From: Aliivibrio sp. EL58 | GTDB lineage: Bacteria; Pseudomonadota; Gammaproteobacteria; Enterobacterales; Vibrionaceae | Direction of reading: 5' to 3' | Length of the DNA stretch: 64,000 bases | NCBI RefSeq assembly: GCF_900312675.1 | Contig: NZ_OMPC01000001.1 | Coordinates: 347,140 to 411,139 of the forward strand | Shown: positions 37,048 through 47,517 of the stretch, in pieces | Position numbering within the stretch: position 1 is the first letter of the stretch | How the letters are laid out: each line of letters starts with the position of its first letter | Made by a program: the position numbers and the translations under genes | Notes under the pieces: model-generated | Database searches by the model: none | Seen by the model: the letters and a program-made list of their open reading frames with translations, nothing else | What the model was told of the DNA's origin: nothing

Positions 37048-38586
37048 ATGACTGACGCTATTTTACTTTTTGAAAATACCCAACCAACTTCACTAGAGTC
37101 AGTTAGAGTGCTGCGTCAATCGCTGTCTAAAATACTTGATCAATTAGATCTACAACAAACATTCAAACACCAATGTTTACTTTGTTTTTCTGAGTGGAGC
37201 ACCAACCTTGTGCTTCATCCTAATAAGCCAAGCCTATACCTTACCGTCGCCTTAAAAAAAACCAAAACTCATTGGCAACTGAGTGTCACAGATGATGGCG
37301 AAGCTTGGGATCCAACCTTAAAAGAAAAACAGAATGACATTGGTGACTTTTCATTAAAATGCAATGGTCGTGGCATTGATATCATTCAAAGCCAAACGGA
37401 TAATATTAGTTACCACAGCACTGAAAAAGAAAATGTATTTACCATGAGATGGAGTCGCGAAGGAGAGCAAAGACGACCTCGCCTTCTTATCGTAGAAGAT
37501 GACGCTATCCAATGTAAGCTATACCAAGCTTATCTTCGCGATCAGTTTCATGTCGTGATTAAAACGAATGGGGAAGAAGCCCTAAACTTCCTCAAAAATG
37601 AAACAGTTGATTTGATAATTTCAGACATTCAAATGCCAAAAATGGGCGGATTAGAGTTAAGACAACGCTTAGAATCAGAAAATACCTTTTCTATTCCCTT
37701 TATCTTTTTATCTCGCCTGCAAGATAACAATACTTTAATGGATGCCGCCGATCTTGGTATTGATGATTATCTAGAAAAGCCGATTAAAAAAGAAACCTTA
37801 ATCCGTTCAATATCGCGAGTACTTGCTCGATTTAATCAAGTGTATCGTTCACTTTCACAGCAAGTAAATCAAAAAATAACACACACGTTATTACCGCAAG
37901 TAACGCTTAATTCTTCCGACTGGAAACTAGCAATAAGACAAAGAAATACAGGCCATGGTGGTGGCGATTTTGTATTATCAATGAGCGACGAAAACACCAC
38001 TCAATTGCTGCTGGCTGATGTTATGGGCCATGATGAAAGTGCTAAGTTTTTTGCTTACGCTTATGCCGGTTACATTAGAGGCTTGATGCAAAGCACCAAA
38101 CGAAGCCAACCAGCTCAATTACTCTCTGTATTGTCAGATAATGCCTTTAACGATCAACTGCTATCTCAAACTATGTTGACCAGTTGCTGTGTCAGCCTGA
38201 CAAGTGAGTCCTCCGTGAAAATGAGCAGCGCCGGACACCCTGCTCCGCTTCATATTAAAAAATCAGGTCCAATCTCTCAAGCAACCCTAACCACAATATC
38301 AACCGAGGGGACCTTGCTTGGTTTACTGCCTCATACCCAATACAAAGAAACAGAAATTACTCTACAAAAAGGCGAGCGACTTGCTCTATTTACCGATGGA
38401 TTATTTGAATCCGGAAACTCAATATCAGAACGAGAAACATTAGAAAAAGCCATTAAAGAACAGCTTATTAATACGATTAATTTACCTTTAGAGACCGCTA
38501 TTGAAACCGTAATGCAGACTTTCGATTCACTGGCAGGTACACCACCCAACGATGACGCTTTATTACTTATCATTGAAAAGCAATAG
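37048..38586 (+). CDS. sypE: SypE: RsbW-like kinase, receiver and PP2C phosphatase
   Basis: 512 residues. The N-terminal GHKL serine-kinase domain (about 1-135) has the N-box EWSTNLVLH (Asn53) and DDGEAWDP. A receiver (about 145-260) has Asp193 in ISDIQMPKMGG. A C-terminal PP2C/SpoIIE-type phosphatase (about 285-510) has GGDFVL, ADVMGHDE and FTDGLFE. In V. fischeri SypE phosphorylates and dephosphorylates SypA, with the receiver setting the direction under SypF control. The key residues here are one position later than the published numbering. It starts 2 bp after sypD. Confidence 0.95.
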   Translation: MTDAILLFENTQPTSLESVRVLRQSLSKILDQLDLQQTFKHQCLLCFSEWSTNLVLHPNKPSLYLTVALKKTKTHWQLSVTDDGEAWDPTLKEKQNDIGDFSLKCNGRGIDIIQSQTDNISYHSTEKENVFTMRWSREGEQRRPRLLIVEDDAIQCKLYQAYLRDQFHVVIKTNGEEALNFLKNETVDLIISDIQMPKMGGLELRQRLESENTFSIPFIFLSRLQDNNTLMDAADLGIDDYLEKPIKKETLIRSISRVLARFNQVYRSLSQQVNQKITHTLLPQVTLNSSDWKLAIRQRNTGHGGGDFVLSMSDENTTQLLLADVMGHDESAKFFAYAYAGYIRGLMQSTKRSQPAQLLSVLSDNAFNDQLLSQTMLTSCCVSLTSESSVKMSSAGHPAPLHIKKSGPISQATLTTISTEGTLLGLLPHTQYKETEITLQKGERLALFTDGLFESGNSISERETLEKAIKEQLINTINLPLETAIETVMQTFDSLAGTPPNDDALLLIIEKQ

Positions 38587-38631
38587 CTCGGTATGCACTA
38601 ATTGTAAACACGTAAGGTCAAGGAGTTTATT

Positions 38632-40899
38632 ATGACATTCAGACTTAAAACCATCATTAGTATTACGATTATTCAGAGCCTTATGTTACTGGTTTTAGTC
38701 TTTAGCTCTGTCAAATTTCTCTCTGATTCTAGTGAGCAACAGCTGCTTACCCGATCATCTGCCACTCTACATATGTTCACCAAAGCCATAAAAGAGCCCT
38801 TAAATTCAGGTGATAAGAAAGCCATAACAACGTTAATGAATGATCTCATCGCTCTTGGCAAAATTTGTTATGTGAAAATATACGACGCTAACGGAGATCT
38901 TATTACAAAAGGAGGCCCTAAATTACACGAGATCCCAAATCCGGACAGCCCAATTTTACACAATGCTTCAGATGGTAGTTATGACATTCAAGCTGTAATA
39001 AAGAATGGAGATATACCTCTTGGTAAAGTCGAAGTTGGGTTTGGTACTCATGGAATGAACACCTTTTTAGCTAAATCAAAATCGTGGATATATACGATTG
39101 CATCTATTGAGTTAATCTTCGTTATTGGGCTCTCTTTTTTACTCGGAAATCTACTAACTCGTAATTTACAAAAATTAAAAATTGCCGTTAATACGGTAAA
39201 AGAAAAAGGTCCGGGTACACAAGTCGATATTAAATCAAGCAGAGACTTAGAAGAAATCGCGCAAGCCTTTAATTCAATGTCCTACAATCTTGAGCAAGGC
39301 TACCATGACTTACAAAAAGCAAAACAAGAAGCAGAAACAGCCAATGAAAGTAAAAGTCGATTCTTAGCATCAATGAGTCATGAGATCCGAACACCAATGA
39401 ATTCAGTGCTCGGTATACTTGCCATTTTAAAAGAAAGTAAACTAAAGCCAAATCAGCAAGAACTGGTTGAGACCGCCACCGACTCTAGTGAACTTCTTTT
39501 ATCAATAATTAATGATATTTTGGACTTTTCTCGAATGGAAGCGAACACCTTTTATTTGAGTAATCATACCTTCAATATCCATGAATGCTTGCAGCAAACT
39601 CTGCATAGTTTTCAAAACCAAGCGGACAAAAAACAACTGCAACTGTCGTTATCATTATCTGATAGTGTCCCTGAATACGTGAGCGGTGATGTAAATCGCT
39701 TGCGTCAAATTATGCTTAATCTCATCGGAAATAGCTTAAAATTTACCGATAGTGGCTTCATTCTTGTTACGGTTGATGTTCATCCTATTAATGACCGGCT
39801 TCAACTCACTTGTACCGTTAAAGACTCTGGCATAGGTATTAAAGCAGAACAATTAGAATCTCTATTTGAAGAGTTCACCATGGCAGACAACAGCTTCGCT
39901 CGTTTTCACGAAGGTTCAGGATTAGGATTAGCCATAACCAAACGACTTGTTAATCTAATGGATGGTGACATCAAGGTAAAAAGTGAGCATCAAAAAGGCA
40001 GTGAATTTACATACCAACTTATGCTTGATCTCTCAACAGCAGAAGAAATAGAAATAATACAAAATCATAAAAAACTACCACATACCTTGATCCCTAAAAG
40101 TACAAAAATACAAGCTCAGATACTTGTTGTGGAAGATAACCATGCCAACCAAATTGTTATAAAAAACACATTACATTATGCTGGTTACGAGATTGATATA
40201 GCGAATAATGGGAAAGAGGCGATCTCCATGAACCAAGAAAAAGCCTATGACTTGATTTTTATGGATATTTCTATGCCTGGGATGGATGGAATGATCGCCA
40301 CAAAAAATATCAGATCACTCTCGAAAAAGCACAAAAAAATGCCTATCATAGCCTTAACAGCTCACGCACTTTCTGGGGATAAGGAACGATTTATTGATGC
40401 TGGAATGACAGATTATTTGTCTAAACCATTTAATAGAACCAAACTATTAGAGTGTATCCATCATTATTTATCGCGCGCCGAGCATGATGTAACAGAAGAA
40501 GGATCTAGTGTGCATAATATACAAAATGACAAGGCCCCTAACGAGCTAAAGTACATCGATGAAGATGTTATTCAACAAATCATCCGAGATACAGATGCGA
40601 GTGTCATGCCTGAATTGATTACGTTTTACATTATCGAATCAAAAGTACGAGTCGATACCATAAACAAAGCAGCAAAAGAAAAAGACCTCTACGCTCTCGA
40701 ATTTGAAGCTCATACCTTGGGAAGTAGTGCGCTAACTCTCGGAAACATCGCTTTATCTGCAATTGCACGTGAAATTGAACTACATTGTATACAACAACAA
40801 TTTGATGAAGCCCTTGAAAAAGCAGCATTATTGCCAGATATCGCCAGCAAATCATTTTTGGCATTAGAGAAACGAAATGCTCGAGGCTTCACAGAATAA
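38632..40899 (+). CDS. sypF: Hybrid sensor kinase SypF with HPt domain
   Basis: 755 residues, start after AAGGAG. Membrane helices at about 8-28 and 152-173 flank a periplasmic sensor; a HAMP (about 175-225) follows. HisKA has [10 protein letters not shown] with His250, identical in position to V. fischeri SypF. The HATPase has NLIGNSLKFT, DSGIGI and GSGLGLAI. The receiver (about 496-612) has Asp545, and the C-terminal HPt (about 645-740) has His694 in EAHTLGSSAL. The HPt is four acceptor-domain units downstream in the relay and in V. fischeri it also receives phosphate from RscS, then activates SypG and SypE. It is the only HPt I can see in this window. Confidence 0.95.
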   Translation: MTFRLKTIISITIIQSLMLLVLVFSSVKFLSDSSEQQLLTRSSATLHMFTKAIKEPLNSGDKKAITTLMNDLIALGKICYVKIYDANGDLITKGGPKLHEIPNPDSPILHNASDGSYDIQAVIKNGDIPLGKVEVGFGTHGMNTFLAKSKSWIYTIASIELIFVIGLSFLLGNLLTRNLQKLKIAVNTVKEKGPGTQVDIKSSRDLEEIAQAFNSMSYNLEQGYHDLQKAKQEAETANESKSRFLASMSHEIRTPMNSVLGILAILKESKLKPNQQELVETATDSSELLLSIINDILDFSRMEANTFYLSNHTFNIHECLQQTLHSFQNQADKKQLQLSLSLSDSVPEYVSGDVNRLRQIMLNLIGNSLKFTDSGFILVTVDVHPINDRLQLTCTVKDSGIGIKAEQLESLFEEFTMADNSFARFHEGSGLGLAITKRLVNLMDGDIKVKSEHQKGSEFTYQLMLDLSTAEEIEIIQNHKKLPHTLIPKSTKIQAQILVVEDNHANQIVIKNTLHYAGYEIDIANNGKEAISMNQEKAYDLIFMDISMPGMDGMIATKNIRSLSKKHKKMPIIALTAHALSGDKERFIDAGMTDYLSKPFNRTKLLECIHHYLSRAEHDVTEEGSSVHNIQNDKAPNELKYIDEDVIQQIIRDTDASVMPELITFYIIESKVRVDTINKAAKEKDLYALEFEAHTLGSSALTLGNIALSAIAREIELHCIQQQFDEALEKAALLPDIASKSFLALEKRNARGFTE

Positions 40900-40967
40900 A
40901 ATTAAGCTAGCAGTATCATAAATAGATTGGATAATTAAAAATTGCTAGGAAAAACAGGATGTTGCTT

Positions 40968-42446
40968 ATGCTACAAAAAGTACTATTAGTTGAAGATTCA
41001 ACTTCTTTGGCCATTCTCTACAAGCAATACGTTAAAGATGAGCCCTATGACTTCTTTCATGTAACCACAGGCGGAGAAGCCATTGAATTTATGAAAAAGA
41101 ATCCACCGCAGCTGGTGATTCTTGATCTAAAATTGCCTGACATGTCAGGGCAAGATGTACTTGCATGGATGAAAGAAAACCAATTACCTACCGCCGTTAT
41201 CGTCGCAACAGCTCACGGTACCATTAATATTGCCGTGAATTTATTACAAAGTGGCGCTGATGATTTTATTGAAAAACCAATTCAAGCCGACCGACTCAAA
41301 ACCTCTATTCGAAACCACCTTAAACAAGCAAAACTTGAAGGCTTAGTCGAAGATCTACAAAACACATTTAATCGAAAAAAATACCAAGGTTTTATTGGCT
41401 CAAGCCTTCCTATGCAAGCGGTTTACAAGATTATAGATGCTGTTGCCCCTACAACTGCCAGTGTCTTTATTTATGGTGAAAGTGGAACGGGTAAAGAAGT
41501 ATGCGCTGAAGCTATTCATTATCAGAGTCAGCGTCATGATAAACCTTTTGTTGCCATTAACTGTGGCGCAATCCCTCGAGATCTGATGGAAAGTGAAATT
41601 TTTGGGCATGTAAAAGGGGCATTCACTGGTGCAACAACAGATCGAAAAGGGGCCGCCATGCTTGCCAATGGGGGAACACTCTTTTTAGATGAACTTTGCG
41701 AAATGGAATTGGAAATGCAGAAGAAATTACTGCGTTTTTTACAAACAGGTCGATTCACCCCACTAGGCGGAAGCAAAGAACTCAGTACCAATTTACGCAT
41801 TATTTGTGCAACCAACCGTGACCCATTAACAGAGGTTAACGAAGGGCGATTTAGAGAAGATCTCTATTATCGTGTTCATGTTGTTCCTATTCAAATGCCA
41901 CCACTGCGTGAGCGCGGAACAGACATTATCGATATTGCAGCTTTCTTCTTAAAAAAATACGCTAAAGAAGATAAGAAAAAATTTACAGCCATAAAGCGAG
42001 ACGTAGAGCTGATACTTTGCAACTACCCATGGCCAGGCAATGTTCGACAATTGCAAAATATTATTCGTAATGTGGTGGTACTGCATAATGAAACTCACGT
42101 AACGGTTGAGCATCTACCACCACCACTTAATCAACCGATCACAAAACCGGCTGCTAAACCCCAATTAACAAGCACTCAGAAACCGGTAACACAACAACCT
42201 CAAACAACTTTTGAGAAAACGGTAGTTACAGCTCCAATTGAAGCGATTGAGGCAAGTCACCCTAGCAGCACAACAAGTACCAATTCAATTCGTCCAATGG
42301 CTGATATAGAAAGAGAAGTGATACAAAATGCCATTGATCACTGTGATGGTAACGTCCTTAATGCGGCAGTATTGCTTGAACTAAGTCCATCAACTTTATA
42401 TCGAAAAAAACAAGCGTGGGAAGCTTATGAAGAGTCAGATTCATAA
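40968..42446 (+). CDS. sypG: Sigma-54-dependent response regulator SypG
   Basis: 492 residues from the ATG at 40968; an in-frame ATG at 40959 adds three residues. Both have AGGA eight bases upstream. The later start puts the phospho-acceptor (VILDLKLPD) at Asp53, matching V. fischeri SypG numbering. A receiver (about 1-115) is followed by an AAA+ domain with GESGTGKE, the sigma-54 contact motif GAFTGA (217-222) and Walker B TLFLDE. A Pro/Thr/Gln linker (about 385-440) leads to a Fis-type HTH (GNVLNAAVLLELSPSTLYRK). It activates syp from TTCTCA-type sites, which are present here upstream of sypA, sypI, sypM and sypP. It overlaps sypH by 20 bp. Confidence 0.95.
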   Translation: MLQKVLLVEDSTSLAILYKQYVKDEPYDFFHVTTGGEAIEFMKKNPPQLVILDLKLPDMSGQDVLAWMKENQLPTAVIVATAHGTINIAVNLLQSGADDFIEKPIQADRLKTSIRNHLKQAKLEGLVEDLQNTFNRKKYQGFIGSSLPMQAVYKIIDAVAPTTASVFIYGESGTGKEVCAEAIHYQSQRHDKPFVAINCGAIPRDLMESEIFGHVKGAFTGATTDRKGAAMLANGGTLFLDELCEMELEMQKKLLRFLQTGRFTPLGGSKELSTNLRIICATNRDPLTEVNEGRFREDLYYRVHVVPIQMPPLRERGTDIIDIAAFFLKKYAKEDKKKFTAIKRDVELILCNYPWPGNVRQLQNIIRNVVVLHNETHVTVEHLPPPLNQPITKPAAKPQLTSTQKPVTQQPQTTFEKTVVTAPIEAIEASHPSSTTSTNSIRPMADIEREVIQNAIDHCDGNVLNAAVLLELSPSTLYRKKQAWEAYEESDS

Positions 42447-43455
42447 TCAAAAAAATGAAATCTGGTTATTTCTAGATAGCCGAGATGTGGGTGGAATTGA
42501 ATCCCACATCTTGCAACTTGCGCAGGGATTAAAGCAATTTCAACGATCTGTTCGGGTTATCTTTCTCTGTAAATATGAACAAAACCACCCACTCACCATA
42601 GCACTAAATAACGCGAATATTTCGTATCGTTTTTTAGATGGTAGATTACGTGATCTTTTAGATTACACTCGACATCATTGCCCTAGCGTTATCCACTCTC
42701 ATGGGTACAAGGCCGCAATATACTCTCGATTACTACGCTTATCCTTACTGACATCTCATCAAAAAATACGATTTATTAATACCTTTCATGCTGGTGAGAT
42801 TGGCAAAGGAAAGCTGGCCTTGTATGACATGTTCGACCGGTGGAGTGCGCCATTTAGTCATCATAATTTTTCGGTCAGTGAGCTAATAAACCAACGAATA
42901 CCTACTCAAACTACGGTATTAAATAACTTTATTAATACCGAAGGTCTCAATCAGTCATCAGGTAATCAAATTGCGTTTGTGGGACGCCTAAGTCATGAAA
43001 AAGCTCCCGATAGATTCATCGAACTAGCAAAGAAACACCCTGATTACCCTTTTCATATTTACGGTTCAGGTCCGATGGGGCAAGAGCTGACAAAACACAT
43101 TCCAAATAACGTAGTTTTTCATGGACATCAAGATTCAATGGACACCATTTGGAGTGATATTGGCTTACTGATTATCTGCTCTCGCTACGAGGGGCTACCG
43201 ATGACTGCATTAGAGGCGATGGGAAGAGGAATACCGGTAATATCAACTCCTGTGGGTAATATGAGTAAACTCATACAGCCAGAAATGAATGGATGGATCG
43301 TCGAGCCAGAAGACTTATCTAAAACGCTCTCTCACTGGCTTGAGTTATCACCTATTAATAAAGTTGAAATCCAACACGCAGCCCAACAGACCATTGAAAA
43401 ACAATTTTCTAGCAACACAGTTATACCGCAAATATTAAAAGTATATGAGGTATAA
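42427..43455 (+). CDS. sypH: GT4-family glycosyltransferase SypH
   Basis: 342 residues, GT-B fold. The N-terminal acceptor half has SRDVGGIESHILQLAQGL. The nucleotide-sugar half has FVGRLSHEKAPDRFIELAK and the E-x7-E motif of GT4 enzymes in YEGLPMTALEAMGRGIPVIS. It transfers a sugar during Syp repeat-unit assembly on the cytoplasmic side. Its start lies inside the end of sypG, so translation is coupled to the regulator. Sugar specificity cannot be read. Confidence 0.9.
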   Translation: MKSQIHNQKNEIWLFLDSRDVGGIESHILQLAQGLKQFQRSVRVIFLCKYEQNHPLTIALNNANISYRFLDGRLRDLLDYTRHHCPSVIHSHGYKAAIYSRLLRLSLLTSHQKIRFINTFHAGEIGKGKLALYDMFDRWSAPFSHHNFSVSELINQRIPTQTTVLNNFINTEGLNQSSGNQIAFVGRLSHEKAPDRFIELAKKHPDYPFHIYGSGPMGQELTKHIPNNVVFHGHQDSMDTIWSDIGLLIICSRYEGLPMTALEAMGRGIPVISTPVGNMSKLIQPEMNGWIVEPEDLSKTLSHWLELSPINKVEIQHAAQQTIEKQFSSNTVIPQILKVYEV

Positions 43456-43480
43456 CTATCAAATTTTTTTCCTAACTCTT

Positions 43481-43515
43481 TTCTCAAATTGATAAATAGA
43501 TTCTCAATTTGAGAA
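43481..43515 (+). promoter_or_regulatory. Two SypG-binding elements upstream of sypI
   Basis: TTCTCAAATTGATAA (43481-43495) and the near-palindrome TTCTCAATTTGAGAA (43501-43515) are direct copies 20 bp apart, about 60-95 bp upstream of the sypI -24 box. Confidence 0.8.
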
Positions 43516-43576
43516 AGCTAATCTATACACATAATAATTCCCTTTAAAAATCAACAAAATACTAATAATTACAATC

Positions 43577-43592
43577 TGGCACTGCCCTTGCT
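43577..43592 (+). promoter_or_regulatory. Sigma-54 promoter of sypI
   Basis: TGGCACTGCCCTTGCT is a full consensus match (TGGCAC-N5-TTGCW). It lies 40 bp before the sypI start and drives sypI to sypL. Confidence 0.9.
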
Positions 43593-43631
43593 CTATCTCT
43601 TATATCAGAGAGAATACGAGGAAGGTGTGCT

Positions 43632-44909
43632 ATGGAAAAAACAACAAAAACAACCTTACTGTTTGTTCATTATGGTGATGATTGGATCCGTGGTTCTGAA
43701 GTCTGCTTAATCAATCTAATTAAAAGCATTAATCACCAAAAATATAACTGCATTTTATGGTGTAACCAACAGCGCCTTGTTGATCAGGTTGAAAAGCAAT
43801 TAAGTGCGAGTTATGTAACCCCCTTTACTTTATTACTTGGATGGCAAGCCCCTCGTTTCTCTTTCTTAAATTGGCACGATTTCTACCAACAAGGAAAAGA
43901 GATAATAAAGTTCCATCAGGTCGACTTAATTCACTGTAATAGCGCAGCTCCATGCCAGTGGATGAGTATGGTCGCTCGTCATACTAAAACGCCATTAGTT
44001 ACCCACCTTCACACTCAATATCCATTGCGTGATCGCCTAAGTTTAGGCATTCATCTTAGTCCTAAATTGGTAACTGTCAGCAATGCGATTGGTCAAAGTT
44101 TATTACAAGATGGTTATGATGAAAATGGAATAACAATAATCCCAAATGGTATAAATACCAACAAACTAAATACTCAACAACCCACATTATTACGTGGCCA
44201 ATTAAATATTGATAAGAGCGCCTTTGTTCTTGCTACCTCTGGATCACTAATTCATAGAAAAGGCGTTGATTTAATTATTGAAAGCCTAGATAAAGTTGAT
44301 GCTGTCATGCTTAACATCCATCTCGTTATTATTGGCGAAGGGGAAGAAAGAGCCCGACTTGAACATCAAGCAGAACAACTGAATTTAAGCAACAATGTGC
44401 ATTTTTTAGGGGAGAAATGCAATGTAGTCGGCCTATTAAAAAGCAACATTAACGCTTATATAAGTGGGGCAAGAGATGAAGCTTTTGGCTTAGCGTTAGT
44501 CGAGGCCTCATTAGCTCAATTACCCGTTATTGCACCTATGGTTGGTGGCATTCCAGAGGTGATCAGCCATTATGAAACAGGATTACTAACCCAACCAGAA
44601 GACAGTGATTCTTTTGCCAAAGCGATTATGGTGTTTATTCATAACCCTCACCTTGCTGAGCAGATGGGCAGAAAAGGAAAAGAAACCGTTTACCGCTATT
44701 TTTCTCTCTCACAATACACCAAACAATTTGAAGCTGTGTATGAAGAACAACTAAGCACAACAGCAACTACCCCCTATGCACGCCCATTAACACAAGCGCT
44801 TCACCCTGTATTCTCAAATCTAGCTTATATATCTAACCTATTAATTGGTAAGATTTTCTCTTCAAGTTCAAGTCCTAAAGATCTTCCTAAACAAGGAGAC
44901 AAATCATGA
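43632..44909 (+). CDS. sypI: GT4-family glycosyltransferase SypI
   Basis: 425 residues, GT-B fold with an N-terminal half containing VHYGDDWIRGSEVCLINL. The C-terminal half has TSGSLIHRKGVDLIIESLDK, VIIGEGEERARLE and the EAFGLALVEASLAQLPVIA motif. A tail of about 50 residues extends past the fold. It is the first gene of the second syp transcription unit and ends in a 4-bp ATGA overlap with sypJ. Confidence 0.9.
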   Translation: MEKTTKTTLLFVHYGDDWIRGSEVCLINLIKSINHQKYNCILWCNQQRLVDQVEKQLSASYVTPFTLLLGWQAPRFSFLNWHDFYQQGKEIIKFHQVDLIHCNSAAPCQWMSMVARHTKTPLVTHLHTQYPLRDRLSLGIHLSPKLVTVSNAIGQSLLQDGYDENGITIIPNGINTNKLNTQQPTLLRGQLNIDKSAFVLATSGSLIHRKGVDLIIESLDKVDAVMLNIHLVIIGEGEERARLEHQAEQLNLSNNVHFLGEKCNVVGLLKSNINAYISGARDEAFGLALVEASLAQLPVIAPMVGGIPEVISHYETGLLTQPEDSDSFAKAIMVFIHNPHLAEQMGRKGKETVYRYFSLSQYTKQFEAVYEEQLSTTATTPYARPLTQALHPVFSNLAYISNLLIGKIFSSSSSPKDLPKQGDKS

Positions 44910-46069
44910 ATAAACCCAATCATATTTTAGTCCTTGACCCAATTACGTATGCAGGTGGTTCAAAAGTCGCCACTCGTGAAATGTTGGATTTACTTGATCG
45001 TAAAAATAACCGCATAACCATCTTAACGACGAACCCAAGCTCTTGGTTATTAAGAAATGTCGAAATTATTAAGATGACTCACCCTAATTGGCTACCAATT
45101 TCTGAGTATGGAAAAAGCTATTGGGCTAGACAGCTTTATTTCTGTTTTTGGTTACTATACACAAGACTATTTTACGGAAAAATTGATGTTGCCGTGGGAG
45201 CCTCTGGCCCTGGTATTGATATGCCTATTTATATTATGAAGTGGTTTTTAGGCTATCAAATTACGCAACTTATTCACGGTCCTGTTGGCTTATCTCGCTC
45301 TATTGGTTTATGCCTTTGCCATGCTGAGCATGTTTTTTATCTTCAAAGTACTTATCCCTCTTTGCTTGCTGCACTTAAGCAGGTATGGCGAAAAGAGAGC
45401 GCATCAGTCCAAATGGAAAGACAAGAACAATTACTGGCAACCCATCACTTTGAACCATTTGTTAATGGGATAGGTGAGAAAAACCGTCCTACACCATGTC
45501 AGTATCAATCACCACAGCTATTTTGGGCCGCTTCAATTTTAAAATGGAAAGGGTTGGATTTACTGTTAGAAACCATAGAGAACATTCCTACGAATGAGCG
45601 AATTCCAACAAATATCTGTTATTTAACCCCTGAAAACAATGCACTACCCACAACACAAGCCCCAAGACAGATTAAAAGTATTACTTGGCATCATCAGCCA
45701 TCTAATCTAAATACGCTACGATCTGAAAGCAATATTTTTGTATCCACTAGTCATCAAGAACCTTTTGGACTTTCAATTTTAGAAGCGCTTATGGCTGGGA
45801 TGTGTGTGGTAATCCCTTCTGATGGTGCGTTTTGGGATTTAATATTAACTCACAATAAAAATTGCCTTAAATACAAACCTAATGACATGAGCTCCTTACA
45901 GCATCAGCTATCAATAGCAAATGGTAATCTAAATCTCATTACACAATTAGGTCAATCAGGTGCACACCTATCTCAAGGCTATCAAGCAGAAAAGTGCTAT
46001 TTACCAATTAAATTAGCCATGGAAAAACGCTCGATTACCTCACTGGCTTTAAATGAGGTGAAACAATGA
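44906..46069 (+). CDS. sypJ: Glycosyltransferase SypJ
   Basis: 387 residues, GT4-like. The N-terminal glycine motif is PITYAGGSKVATREMLDLL. Mid-sequence it has FWAASILKWKGLDLLLE, and the donor motif is QEPFGLSILEALMAGMCVVIP. The N-terminal half is less typical and contains hydrophobic stretches (WARQLYFCFWLLYTRLFYGK), suggesting membrane association. It overlaps both neighbours by 4 bp. Confidence 0.87.
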   Translation: MNKPNHILVLDPITYAGGSKVATREMLDLLDRKNNRITILTTNPSSWLLRNVEIIKMTHPNWLPISEYGKSYWARQLYFCFWLLYTRLFYGKIDVAVGASGPGIDMPIYIMKWFLGYQITQLIHGPVGLSRSIGLCLCHAEHVFYLQSTYPSLLAALKQVWRKESASVQMERQEQLLATHHFEPFVNGIGEKNRPTPCQYQSPQLFWAASILKWKGLDLLLETIENIPTNERIPTNICYLTPENNALPTTQAPRQIKSITWHHQPSNLNTLRSESNIFVSTSHQEPFGLSILEALMAGMCVVIPSDGAFWDLILTHNKNCLKYKPNDMSSLQHQLSIANGNLNLITQLGQSGAHLSQGYQAEKCYLPIKLAMEKRSITSLALNEVKQ

Positions 46070-47517
46070 AATTACTTTCTTTATCACCCGCATTAAAGAA
46101 CATGGCACTTTATGGCAGCAGCATTGTATTAATGAAAGGGGTATCTCTTTTTATGCTGCCTTATATTGCTAATCACATATCTCAACATGAGCTAGGACGC
46201 TTAGAGTTATTATCAACCTTTGCAATGATATTAAGCGTAATTTTAGGATTATCGCTACATGAAGCACTGTATCGCTTTGCTGGTGCAGAGCAAGATCCAC
46301 ATCAAAAACGACGGATCACAGGTGAAATATTTACCCTTACTATGATTGTTGGTGCGATTGCTCTTCCTATCATTTGGTTATTAAGCCCCTTTATCAGTGA
46401 ATGGAAACCAGAATACGCCGACACTATTGAGTTAGAACTACTATTAATGCCTCTGGCTTTTGAAGGTATGGTTGCCGTTGTTCTTGCTTCATTAAGAATG
46501 CGAGAAAAAGCCCAACTGTTCTTTTACTTAACCACTGGCCGCGCTTTGCTTCAAGCTGTATTAACCGTAATTGTGCTTTATCAGGGTTATGGCGTTACTG
46601 CTATTCTATTCGCTGGTTTTATCAGTGCTGCTCTGCAAGTCGTTGTACTTGTCTATCTACAAACCAAACAGAACAAAAAAGTACATGGCACTAGTTATCT
46701 ATTTAACAAAGAAATGATGACTCTTTGTATTCCTTACTGCTTACCTCTAATGGCCAGTGGCTTAGTCGCTTTTGGATTAAATGGATTTGAGCGATGGATA
46801 TTAGCTGAGAACACAAGCTTTTCTGATCTTGCTCTGTATGCTGTTGCCCTAAAATTTGCCTTAGCATTAACCTTATTAATGCAGCCCTTTTGTATGTGGT
46901 GGATGCCTAAACGTTTTGACTATTTGCAATCACGCGGAAAAGCAATTACCGCTAAAATGACCCAAAGCAGCCTTGTTTTACTGTGCGGGTTAACCGTTTT
47001 AGTTTGCTACTTGGCTCCAGTATTAATTGAGTGGTTAATGCCAGCAAGCTATCAACAAGCCAAAAACATCGCCGTTGCCTTGATCATCGTTTCAGCAATT
47101 AAGGAATTAAACGAATTAATCAACCTTGGTGCATTAGCTGAGAAACAGACTAAAAAGTTATTATGGATTAACAGTTTTGCCACAGGGCTTGGCATGATTG
47201 CTATTCTAGTTCTTACACCTATTTACGGCGTGAATGGCGTGAATGGCGTCATTACCTCCCTAATCTTAGCTCAAACAATGCGAGTAATACTCACCTTTAT
47301 ACTCTCTCAGAGCGCTCATCCATTACCTTACTCGTTGGGAAAATTAAGCGTGCTATTACTAATTACCAGTGTGTCCATTGCGCTAAGTCTTTCTTCATTT
47401 TCTGTTGGTATTCAGTTAATGATGGCGGGACTCTGCACCACCTCAGTGGTTATTTTTGCTTCGCAATTACAATTAATTACTTTACCTAAGAATGAACAAG
47501 GTGAGAAATTCCTATGA
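46066..47517 (+). CDS. sypK: Polysaccharide repeat-unit flippase SypK (Wzx-like)
   Basis: 483 residues with about 12-14 membrane helices in the oligosaccharide-flippase/MATE fold. Helices start near LKNMALYGSSIVLMKGVSLF and NHISQHELGRLEL follows. It would move the lipid-linked Syp repeat unit across the inner membrane. A short 9-bp tandem repeat (GGCGTGAAT) near 47228 encodes GVNGVNGV in a loop and keeps the frame. ATGA overlaps join it to sypJ and sypL. Confidence 0.9.
   Translation: MKLLSLSPALKNMALYGSSIVLMKGVSLFMLPYIANHISQHELGRLELLSTFAMILSVILGLSLHEALYRFAGAEQDPHQKRRITGEIFTLTMIVGAIALPIIWLLSPFISEWKPEYADTIELELLLMPLAFEGMVAVVLASLRMREKAQLFFYLTTGRALLQAVLTVIVLYQGYGVTAILFAGFISAALQVVVLVYLQTKQNKKVHGTSYLFNKEMMTLCIPYCLPLMASGLVAFGLNGFERWILAENTSFSDLALYAVALKFALALTLLMQPFCMWWMPKRFDYLQSRGKAITAKMTQSSLVLLCGLTVLVCYLAPVLIEWLMPASYQQAKNIAVALIIVSAIKELNELINLGALAEKQTKKLLWINSFATGLGMIAILVLTPIYGVNGVNGVITSLILAQTMRVILTFILSQSAHPLPYSLGKLSVLLLITSVSIALSLSSFSVGIQLMMAGLCTTSVVIFASQLQLITLPKNEQGEKFL

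Noticed and set aside
47228-47250. 9-bp tandem repeat GGCGTGAAT in sypK as a phase-variation tract
   Set aside because: The unit is a multiple of three, so copy-number change would not shift the frame.
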